From Candidatus Poseidoniaceae archaeon (GTDB taxonomy: Archaea > Thermoplasmatota > Poseidoniia > Poseidoniales > Poseidoniaceae): a stretch of DNA of 11,244 bases. This document shows, in pieces, positions 1-6,533 of the stretch. The position numbers and the translations under genes are program-made. Location of the stretch: positions 1 to 11,244 of the forward strand of contig JAQXFJ010000231.1 of assembly GCA_029250385.1 (NCBI GenBank). The letters are read 5' to 3'. Position 1 is the stretch's first letter. The number at the start of each line of letters is the position of its first letter. Under the pieces are notes generated by a model. The model did not search any database. It was not told the origin of the DNA and saw only the letters and a program-made list of their open reading frames with translations.

Positions 1-2
1 GT

Positions 3-194
3 ATTAAATTGCCACATCCTTGTGAAGAAGTTGTTGGCTGGTCGATGAATAATGGCATATTAGATATCACATTGAAATTGATTCCTCAGGGCTCTGCCCT
101 GGATGGTGATGATGAAATCCCTTCTGCGGACATTAGTTTAGATTTCAGTGATGATGATGAAGATGAAGATGATGGTGGAATTCCAATATTTTGA
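3..194 (+). CDS. Hsp20-family small heat-shock protein, C-terminal part (5' end outside window)
   Basis: Only the last 63 codons are in the window; the frame is open from its left edge and ends at TGA 192-194. The visible protein begins with I-K-L-P, followed about 15 residues later by N-G-I-L-D-I-T-L, the signature of the last strands of an alpha-crystallin domain (family pattern: LP...NGVLEVTLPK). The protein ends in an acidic run of Asp/Glu (codons 150-173), then G-G-I-P-I-F. The I-P-I is a terminal I-x-I motif, which in small heat-shock proteins docks on neighbouring subunits to build the oligomer. The family binds unfolding proteins without ATP and hands them to Hsp70. dnaK starts 15 bases downstream on the same strand, so the two are probably co-transcribed and functionally linked. 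The Asp-rich segment just before the I-x-I is unusual. The family call is from short motifs, so it is good but not certain. Confidence 0.72.
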   Translation: MKLPHPCEEVVGWSMNNGILDITLKLIPQGSALDGDDEIPSADISLDFSDDDEDEDDGGIPIF

Positions 195-209
195 AATGGA
201 TGTGTAAAA

Positions 210-2096
210 ATGAGTAAAGTAATAGGTATAGATTTAGGAACAACAAACAGCTGTGTAGCAACGATTGAAAATGGTGAACCGGTGGTGATCGCCAACGCAG
301 AAGGGGCCAGAACAACGCCTTCTGTTGTTGCATTTGCCAAAGATGGTGGTGAGCGTTTAATCGGCGTAACTGCAAAGCGACAAGCCGTAACTAACGCACA
401 AAGAACTCTGTTGTCAGTAAAACGGCACATGGGCACTGATTGGAATACAAAAATAGACGATAAAGACTACACCCCTCAAGAAATCTCAGCGTTTATTCTT
501 CAAAAGTTGAAGGCGGATGCTGAAGCATACCTTGGTGCAGAAGTCAAACAAGCGGTCATTACATGTCCTGCTTACTTTACCGATGCTCAAAGGACTGCAA
601 CAAAAGATGCGGGGAGAATTGCTGGCTTAGATGTGTTAAGAATTATCAACGAACCCACTGCTGCTGCGCTAGCATATGGAGTGGATAAGGAAGATGACCA
701 AACCATCCTTGTATACGACTTAGGTGGCGGTACATTCGATGTTTCGGTTTTAGAAATCTACCAAGTCGATGGTCAGCCACAAATAGAGGTGAAGGCCACT
801 GCCGGTAATAATAAACTAGGCGGAGATGATTTCGATGACCAAGTTATTGATTGGTTGGTGAAAGAATTCAAGAAAGATACTGGTATTGACTTATCCAAGG
901 ATTTGACGGCGATGTCTAGGCTAAAAGAAGCTGCAGAAAAGGCAAAAATCGAATTATCCGGAACTCAACAAACTCAAATCAATCTACCATTCATCACAAT
1001 GGTTGATGGTCAACCAGAGCATTTGGATATGACCCTTACCAGGGCTAAATTCGAGAGTTTGATTGCTAAATTGATCGAGAACACAATGAAGCCTACCAGA
1101 CAAGCAATGAAGGATTCTGGCGTCAAGAAAGGCGATGTTGACAAGGTGATTTTAGTCGGTGGCTCAACAAGAGTCCCCGCTGTCCAAGAAGCAGTAGAAA
1201 AAGAAGCTGGTAAAGCACCTTACAAAGGAATTAATCCAGATGAAGCAGTTGCTATGGGCGCGGCTTTACAAGCAGGAATTATTTCTGGTGATGAGGGTGT
1301 ATCTGACATATTGCTGCTCGATGTTACTCCGCTAACTTTGGGTATAGAAACTCTTGGCGGCGTTATGACGACAATGATTGAAAGAAATACCACAATTCCT
1401 GCTAGAAGATCTGAGATATATTCTACGGCAACTGATAATCAACCAGCGGTAACAATTCACGTTCTCCAAGGAGAAAGAGACTTTGCAAAAGACAATGTAA
1501 CTCTGGGCGAATTCACTTTGATGGGAATACCGGCTGCTCCTCGTGGCGTACCTCAAATCGAAGTTACCTTCGATATTGATGCTAATGGAATTGTTAATGT
1601 TAGCGCCAAGGATATGGGTACAGGAAAAGAGCAATCAGTTAAGATTGAAGCTCAGACTTCTCTATCAGAAGATGAAATACAGGCTAAGATTGAAGAAGCC
1701 GAGAATTTTGCTGAAGAAGACAAGCAAAGAAAGGCCAAGGTAGAATTGCGTAACATGGCTGATCAGGTTCTATATCAAACAAGGAGAACTATCGACGAAG
1801 CCGGAGATAAACTTGATGAAGATGATGTTGGACCAGTTAAGTCACATCTCGATGAACTAGAAAAGTTGGTTCAAGATGACGATGGAAAGCCCCTGGAAAT
1901 AGATAATGTGGATGATGCGGCAATTCAAGCCAAGGTTAAGGAAATCGAAGAGGCTATGCATGCTGTTTCAGCGAAATTGTATGAAGCTGCATCCGCAGAA
2001 ATGTCTGAACAAGACGGTTCTTCAGAAGATGGTGAAATCAGTGTTGATGACGATGATGTTGTCGATGCTGACTTTGAAGTCGTCGATGAAGATTGA
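210..2096 (+). CDS. dnaK: Molecular chaperone DnaK (Hsp70)
   Basis: A complete 628-residue Hsp70: an ATP-driven cytosolic chaperone that cycles on exposed hydrophobic segments with a J-protein and GrpE. The ATPase domain occupies about residues 1-367: G-I-D-L-G-T-T-N-S-C at 6-15, D-L-G-G-G-T-F-D at 170-177, and V-G-G-S-T-R at 316-321. The linker L-L-L-D-V-T-P falls at about 368-374. The beta substrate-binding domain follows to about 490, then a helical lid, and an acidic tail with D-V-V-D-A-D-F-E, a bacterial DnaK hallmark. The linker lies about 22 residues earlier than in E. coli DnaK because the roughly 24-residue insert of Gram-negative DnaK, normally before residue 100, is absent. Archaeal and Gram-positive DnaK share that state. 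The ATG at 210 lies 15 bases after the hsp20 stop, and the N-terminus aligns with family starts. grpE and dnaJ are not in the window, so they lie upstream or elsewhere. Confidence 0.97.
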   Translation: MSKVIGIDLGTTNSCVATIENGEPVVIANAEGARTTPSVVAFAKDGGERLIGVTAKRQAVTNAQRTLLSVKRHMGTDWNTKIDDKDYTPQEISAFILQKLKADAEAYLGAEVKQAVITCPAYFTDAQRTATKDAGRIAGLDVLRIINEPTAAALAYGVDKEDDQTILVYDLGGGTFDVSVLEIYQVDGQPQIEVKATAGNNKLGGDDFDDQVIDWLVKEFKKDTGIDLSKDLTAMSRLKEAAEKAKIELSGTQQTQINLPFITMVDGQPEHLDMTLTRAKFESLIAKLIENTMKPTRQAMKDSGVKKGDVDKVILVGGSTRVPAVQEAVEKEAGKAPYKGINPDEAVAMGAALQAGIISGDEGVSDILLLDVTPLTLGIETLGGVMTTMIERNTTIPARRSEIYSTATDNQPAVTIHVLQGERDFAKDNVTLGEFTLMGIPAAPRGVPQIEVTFDIDANGIVNVSAKDMGTGKEQSVKIEAQTSLSEDEIQAKIEEAENFAEEDKQRKAKVELRNMADQVLYQTRRTIDEAGDKLDEDDVGPVKSHLDELEKLVQDDDGKPLEIDNVDDAAIQAKVKEIEEAMHAVSAKLYEAASAEMSEQDGSSEDGEISVDDDDVVDADFEVVDED

Positions 2097-2131
2097 GTCG
2101 CGCTTATTTCATAGAGGCGTGTGGCCCAACC

Positions 2132-3706
2132 ATGAGCGAGGCTCCGATTCTAAGAGATACGGCGCGTTCAAAGGGTCGCGACGCACTACAAAAAAACATT
2201 CAAGCGGCTCTTGCCCTTGCTGAAGCGATTCGCTCAACTTTAGGGCCAAAAGGGTTAGATAAATTATTGATCGATGATGATGGCCGTACCTTGGTAACAA
2301 ATGATGGAGTCACTGTTTTAGAGACTGCTAAGGTTGAACACCCGGTTGCTAAAATGATGATTAGTGCATCCTCTGCGCAAGACAGAGTTGCGAAAGACGG
2401 TACCACTAGCACAGTTATACTAGCGGCGGAAATGTTGCAAAATGCTTGGCAATTAATCCTCCAGGGAATTCATCCGTCAACCATAGCAAGGGGTTTTAGA
2501 AAATCAGAACAGTTTGTCCTAAAGAGCCTTGAAGAGATCTCCCTGCAGGCTAGCGGGGATATGCAAAAAACGGTTGTAGAGACCTCGCTAGCTGGCAAGG
2601 GCCACAGTTCTATGCAAGAAACGATTGCTGATATTTCCCTTCGAGCGGTTAAGATGATTGTTGATGGCGAAAGTATCGACCCCACTAAAATAAAATTGAT
2701 TTCACAAACAGGTGGGCGGGTAGAAGAATCTAGTTTAGTTCAGGGTTTAATGATACCAAAAAAGCGTATCGCTTCCAAAATGCCAAAAGAGATTTCTGAA
2801 GGTAAGATATTGTTAATCGACGGCGGATTAGAGAAGAGAGGTGTCAAAGGTGATTTGAAATTAAATGTCACAGAAACTGGTGTTTTAGAATCATTTAGGC
2901 AGCAAGAGCGGGTGTTATTGAAATCACAAGTCGACAAGTTAGTCGAGTATGGAGTTGATGTATTGGCTTGTAAAGAAGGCATAGATGATGATATTCGTGA
3001 CTATCTTGTTAAAAATAATATTCAGGCCTTTCGTCGAGTGTCAAGAAATGATTTAAACATGCTCTCTAGGGCTTGTGGTGCAATACTAGTTAATTCAATA
3101 AGCACTAGTAGAGTTAATGACTTGGGTGGATTTAAATCAAGTAAAAATATCTCCTTAGATGGGAAGGATTTCTGGGTAGTAGAAGCTGTTGGTAAGGCTG
3201 CAACAATTATTGCCAAAGGTAGTACCGTTGACATAATCGGTGAAGTTGAGCGATGTTTTGATGATTCGCTTGGGGTGTCTGTACAACTAATTGAAGATGG
3301 AGAAATCGTCTGTGGCGGGGGGGCATCTTATGTCGCTCTTGCCCGCAAACTAAGGAGATTTGCGGAAACTATGCCTGGAAGAGAACAATTAGCAGTTGAG
3401 GCATATGCTGATGCGATAGAAGTTATTATTCGGGTTTTAGCAGAAAATGCCGGCATAGACCCTATTTCTTCGTTGATTGATGTTGTGGCAGAGCAAACTA
3501 ATCTTCATTCAGATCATATTGGGATAAATTTGACAACGGGAAAGCCTGCTAATATGTTGGAGTTGGGGGTTCTTGAACCAAAGGGCATCATTAAACAGGC
3601 TCTCATTGGTGCTACTGAAGTGTCAATTTCGATTCTCCGTATCGATGATGTTTTGTGGGCCAAGCAAGATATCGAAGCGCCAGTCCCGCCTCAATCTGAT
3701 ATGTGA
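2132..3706 (+). CDS. Thermosome (group II chaperonin) subunit, divergent
   Basis: A 524-residue TCP-1/thermosome-family subunit, which forms double rings with a built-in lid and folds proteins using ATP. Visible motifs are L-G-P-K-G (37-41), N-D-G (57-59), D-G-T-T (89-92), the apical-domain run M-P-K...G-I-D-D, the hydrolytic Asp of the E-V-E-R...D-D-S-L motif (378), G-G-G-A, and N-A-G-I-D-P near the end. The first Gly of the normally near-invariant GDGTT is Lys (88), and the C-terminus lacks the Gly-Gly-Met repeats of many thermosomes; it ends P-P-Q-S-D-M. I prefer the ATG at 2132: family N-termini begin just before the L-R-D-T-A-R-S-K-G-R-D stretch, and a GAGG lies at 2114-2117. A TTG at 2093, overlapping the dnaK stop as TTGA, would add 13 residues and suggests translational coupling as an alternative. 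Same strand as dnaK, probably one operon. It may be one of several paralogous subunits. Confidence 0.93.
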   Translation: MSEAPILRDTARSKGRDALQKNIQAALALAEAIRSTLGPKGLDKLLIDDDGRTLVTNDGVTVLETAKVEHPVAKMMISASSAQDRVAKDGTTSTVILAAEMLQNAWQLILQGIHPSTIARGFRKSEQFVLKSLEEISLQASGDMQKTVVETSLAGKGHSSMQETIADISLRAVKMIVDGESIDPTKIKLISQTGGRVEESSLVQGLMIPKKRIASKMPKEISEGKILLIDGGLEKRGVKGDLKLNVTETGVLESFRQQERVLLKSQVDKLVEYGVDVLACKEGIDDDIRDYLVKNNIQAFRRVSRNDLNMLSRACGAILVNSISTSRVNDLGGFKSSKNISLDGKDFWVVEAVGKAATIIAKGSTVDIIGEVERCFDDSLGVSVQLIEDGEIVCGGGASYVALARKLRRFAETMPGREQLAVEAYADAIEVIIRVLAENAGIDPISSLIDVVAEQTNLHSDHIGINLTTGKPANMLELGVLEPKGIIKQALIGATEVSISILRIDDVLWAKQDIEAPVPPQSDM

Positions 3707-3762
3707 TGAAACCCGCGTGATGTCTATCATAACTGGACAGATGTTCAAATACTCGAAAAAAT

Positions 3763-3768
3763 GGAGGG
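3763..3768 (+). promoter_or_regulatory. Strong Shine-Dalgarno before HMG-CoA synthase
   Basis: GGAGGG lies six bases before the ATG at 3775. It is the clearest ribosome-binding site in the window and fixes the start of HMG-CoA synthase. Most other genes here have weak sites or none. Confidence 0.75.
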
Positions 3769-3774
3769 TTTCTT

Positions 3775-5346
3775 ATGGGCACTGATAATTCTATTTGTGT
3801 TGGTATTGATGATATTGCCATTCACTTCCCTAGATTGTACATGGACATGAAAGATTTTGCCGATCTTAGAGGAGAAGATTATGGTAAATTGAATAAGGGT
3901 CTTGGGCTCAAAGCAATGTCTATTCCAGACGTTCATGAAGACACGGCGACAATGGGCGCCAACGCAGTGATGAAACTCATCGATAGGAATGGTTTGAATC
4001 CGCGTAATATTGGGCGTATGTACCTTGGAACCGAATCTGCGCTAGACGGTGCAAAGCCAACTGCGACCTATATCGTAGATATGTTGACCCAACGGTATTC
4101 TGAAAGATATGGTGAGGATTGTTTTCGTAATTGTGATGTTGTCGATATGACATTTGCTTGTATTGGGGCTGTTGATGCCATGCACACCACCTTAGATTGG
4201 GTTGCCAGGTCAAATAATGACGATGAGAGATTGGGAATTGTGATATTTTCTGATAATGCAAAATATGCTCTTGAATCTGCGGGAGAATATACTCAAGGCG
4301 CTGGTGGTGGAGCTTTATTGATCAGAAGAAACCCCCGCTTGTTAGAGATTCCAGATTGTATTGGTGTCTCAACAACCCCAGTTCACGACTTTTTCAAGCC
4401 ACGTAGAGAGGTTTCTGTTAAGTCAATTATTTCCAATGTAATGACATTGGCCCAAGAGGCCGGACAATCAATCAAGAAAGGTCTTGTTGAAAGAATGATT
4501 CGTCACCTTCCCGCCTCCACGGTAAGGAAGTTGGGTATTTTTGCTCATGGTGAAGAAAAAGTCAGTGTGCACAGAGATGACCCTGTGTTTGACGGCCAGT
4601 TTTCAAACAGGTGTTATCAAAGTGCGGTCAGACAGGCTTTCCATAATTTTAGAGAAAAGGCTGAACGTGCAGGGAGATATAATCCCGAAACAGATGAGCG
4701 ATTCACTGAACAGTGGAGTCGTATTATCATGCACCTACCGTATGCATATCAAGCAAAAAGGATGTTTCCGGATGTATTTAGGCATGATAGAGAGGATACT
4801 GACTTTTGGAAGGATGTCGCAGAACACCTCGGGCCAGCCCCAGAACCTCACAACTCAGATGACCCTATTATAATCGAAATTTGGGAGAAAGCTATGGATG
4901 GATATCGTAGGGCTATTTCTAAAACCCCACAATATTTAGATTTCCACGCCAGTAGAATAGAAAAAGGTCAGCGCGCTAGTAGTTTGATTGGAAATCAGTA
5001 TACAGGATCTATTTTCCTAGCATTGATGTCATCATTTGAATCTGACTTGGAAGAAAATGATAATCTGGACAATGAACTACTTGGTTTATGCGGGTATGGG
5101 TCTGGTGCAAAAGCAAAGGTGTTTGAAGGGAAAGTCTCACCAAGGTGGCGAGAAGTTGTCTCTAGGTGGAATTTATTCGAGCGGTTAGCTGGAAGAGTTG
5201 CTATTGATCATGTCACTTACGAAAACCTGCACAAAGGTCTGCAGAGCGGTAGTGTAGTTGAGCCAGAAGGCGAATTTGCTTTAGTAGAAATTACCGAGTC
5301 TGGTGTGCAAGAAGGCGCTAGAAGATACAAATGGATTGGCGCTTAA
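3775..5346 (+). CDS. mvaS: Hydroxymethylglutaryl-CoA synthase, long bacterial/eukaryotic-type (MvaS)
   Basis: Condenses acetyl-CoA with acetoacetyl-CoA to give HMG-CoA, the step feeding the mevalonate pathway that makes archaeal isoprenoid lipids. The thiolase-fold catalytic triad is visible: Glu87 in G-T-E-S-A-L-D, nucleophile Cys129 in F-A-C-I-G-A, and His320 in M-H-L-P-Y-A-Y-Q. Also present are G-A-G-G-G-A-L-L-I, H-D-F-F-K-P (204-209), D-G-Q-F-S (273-277), G-N-Q-Y-T-G-S (406-412) and G-Y-G-S-G near the end. At 523 residues it is far longer than the roughly 350-residue common archaeal type and the roughly 390-residue bacterial enzymes. Most extra length lies between Pro209 and Asp273 (about 55 extra) and between His320 and Gly406 (about 45 extra), relative to the S. 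aureus enzyme as I recall it. The start is fixed by the GGAGGG at 3763. The gap after the thermosome gene is 68 bases. The stop shares TTAA with the convergent tdh. Confidence 0.93.
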   Translation: MGTDNSICVGIDDIAIHFPRLYMDMKDFADLRGEDYGKLNKGLGLKAMSIPDVHEDTATMGANAVMKLIDRNGLNPRNIGRMYLGTESALDGAKPTATYIVDMLTQRYSERYGEDCFRNCDVVDMTFACIGAVDAMHTTLDWVARSNNDDERLGIVIFSDNAKYALESAGEYTQGAGGGALLIRRNPRLLEIPDCIGVSTTPVHDFFKPRREVSVKSIISNVMTLAQEAGQSIKKGLVERMIRHLPASTVRKLGIFAHGEEKVSVHRDDPVFDGQFSNRCYQSAVRQAFHNFREKAERAGRYNPETDERFTEQWSRIIMHLPYAYQAKRMFPDVFRHDREDTDFWKDVAEHLGPAPEPHNSDDPIIIEIWEKAMDGYRRAISKTPQYLDFHASRIEKGQRASSLIGNQYTGSIFLALMSSFESDLEENDNLDNELLGLCGYGSGAKAKVFEGKVSPRWREVVSRWNLFERLAGRVAIDHVTYENLHKGLQSGSVVEPEGEFALVEITESGVQEGARRYKWIGA

Positions 5347-6395
5347 AAATCTAATACGACCTTTCCGCAGTCACCACTAATTGCTAAATCCATAGCCGAT
5401 GTAAAATCTTCATACGGCATGCGATGAGTAACCAATGTTTCAATATCTATTTTACCTGCACTAAGTAGCTCATGCATTGTATCCCATGTCGACCACATCT
5501 TACGTCCATTAATCCCTTTTACATGGAGATATCTGAATACGATTTCATTCATCGGCACTTGGGTTGTTTCACTACCATATACGGATAGTACATTGACATA
5601 GCCGCCCATTCTTGTAGAGTGAATGGTATTTGATAATGCACTTGGAGCTCCTGAAAACTCGCATGAGTTGTCCACGCCCTTACCGCTAGTGTGAGCCAGA
5701 ATTGTTTCCACTATATTGTCATCCTTGCCAAGAACTAGGTCTGCACCTAACTTCTTTGCTAACTTCATTCTTGCCTCATTATCCCAATCAATGGCAATTA
5801 TTTTTTTGGCGCCCAGTGCTTTAGCGGCATTTACTGCAAATAGGCCAATTGGACCAAGGCCATGTATAGCGACTATCGAGTCTTTTACCGGCCCGCCGGT
5901 AAGAGTATGAATGGCGTTTCCCAGTGGGTCTTGAATAGATGCTAATTCAAGTGGGATATTATCTGGTATATGTCTAGCGTTTGTGGCTTGGATTGAAAAA
6001 TATGGAGCGAAAGCTCCGTCTGAATGTACTCCAAATATCTCCCCATTTTCACAAATATGGGCATTCCCTTCGTCACATCTATCGCAATCCCAACATGCAA
6101 GATGACATTCAACTGCAATCTTATCACCTATTTTGTGAGTGTTAACATCCTTACCTATTGCAACGACTGTTCCGCATGTTTCATGGCCGGTTATGGTGCC
6201 AGTCGGGACGTTTTCTGCAGCCCAATGATCCCACTTCCAAATGTGGATGTCGGTGCCGCATATTGATGTGGAATGAGTTTTCACTAACACCGCATCATCT
6301 GCGCAATTTGGCAAAGGTGTTTCAACGAGATTAAACCCCCCTTTTTCCGGCTTGGTTTTTTTCCAAGCCATCATTGTAGTCGGTAAATTCTCCAT
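5343..6395 (-). CDS. tdh: L-threonine 3-dehydrogenase (zinc-dependent MDR family)
   Basis: Oxidises L-threonine with NAD+ to 2-amino-3-ketobutyrate, the first step of threonine breakdown to glycine and acetyl-CoA. Numbered from the ATG at 6395 (350 residues), catalytic zinc ligands are Cys46 (I-C-G-T-D-I-H) and His71-Glu72 (G-H-E). The structural zinc site is Cys101, 104, 107 and 115. The Rossmann motif G-L-G-P-I-G is at 179-184. D-P-L-G-N-A-I-H-T and K-G-I-N-G-R-K-M distinguish threonine dehydrogenase from other zinc alcohol dehydrogenases; the latter parallels K-G-I-Y-G-R-E-M in E. coli Tdh. Start choice: a GTG at 6404 would add three residues, but AGGT lies only two bases before it and about 11 before the ATG, so I prefer the ATG. 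A third possible start is the Met-Met at 6374/6371. It is transcribed divergently from pyrG and convergently with HMG-CoA synthase. Confidence 0.93.
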   Translation of the reverse strand: MENLPTTMMAWKKTKPEKGGFNLVETPLPNCADDAVLVKTHSTSICGTDIHIWKWDHWAAENVPTGTITGHETCGTVVAIGKDVNTHKIGDKIAVECHLACWDCDRCDEGNAHICENGEIFGVHSDGAFAPYFSIQATNARHIPDNIPLELASIQDPLGNAIHTLTGGPVKDSIVAIHGLGPIGLFAVNAAKALGAKKIIAIDWDNEARMKLAKKLGADLVLGKDDNIVETILAHTSGKGVDNSCEFSGAPSALSNTIHSTRMGGYVNVLSVYGSETTQVPMNEIVFRYLHVKGINGRKMWSTWDTMHELLSAGKIDIETLVTHRMPYEDFTSAMDLAISGDCGKVVLDF

Positions 6396-6404
6396 CTTGC
6401 TCAC

Positions 6405-6533
6405 TTACCTGTCGGTGAAGGCACCCTTTGATAATTCTCTATGAAAGTCACAATAATTATGAGGAAATTATTTTCCATTTCTCGGATATGTTGATTAAGG
6501 GGTCATCGGTGGTAAAAAACCCGTTGGTGTGTC
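6405..6533. promoter_or_regulatory. Divergent promoter region between tdh and pyrG
   Basis: This short AT-rich gap must carry promoters for both tdh (minus) and pyrG (plus). It contains AT-rich stretches at 6451-6475 that could hold TATA elements, but none is clear enough to assign. An imperfect palindrome, GGAAATTATTTTCC (6463-6476, 12 of 14 positions symmetric), sits near the middle and could be an operator or chance. GGTG at 6526-6529, four bases before the pyrG ATG, is a plausible ribosome-binding site. No open frame or RNA gene is apparent. Confidence 0.4.

Noticed and set aside
86..436. Minus-strand open frame of 116 codons across the hsp20 end and dnaK start
   Set aside because: Antisense shadow of two well-supported genes; the His/Ser-rich translation follows from the GAT/GAA repeat on the other strand.
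1332..1634. Minus-strand 100-codon frame inside dnaK
   Set aside because: Lies wholly within the conserved DnaK substrate-binding domain and shows no family motifs.
2093..2131. TTG start for the thermosome subunit overlapping the dnaK stop
   Set aside because: The extra 13 residues do not resemble family N-termini, and an ATG with an upstream GAGG lies exactly where homologues begin; kept only as an alternative.
3317..3323. Run of seven G in the thermosome gene as a possible frameshift or phase-variable tract
   Set aside because: The frame reads through correctly into the conserved G-G-G-A motif and the downstream domain, so there is no sign of an error.
4541..4873. Plus-strand 110-codon frame overlapping HMG-CoA synthase in another frame
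   Set aside because: The HMG-CoA synthase frame carries the catalytic His and conserved motifs over the same bases; the alternative frame has none.
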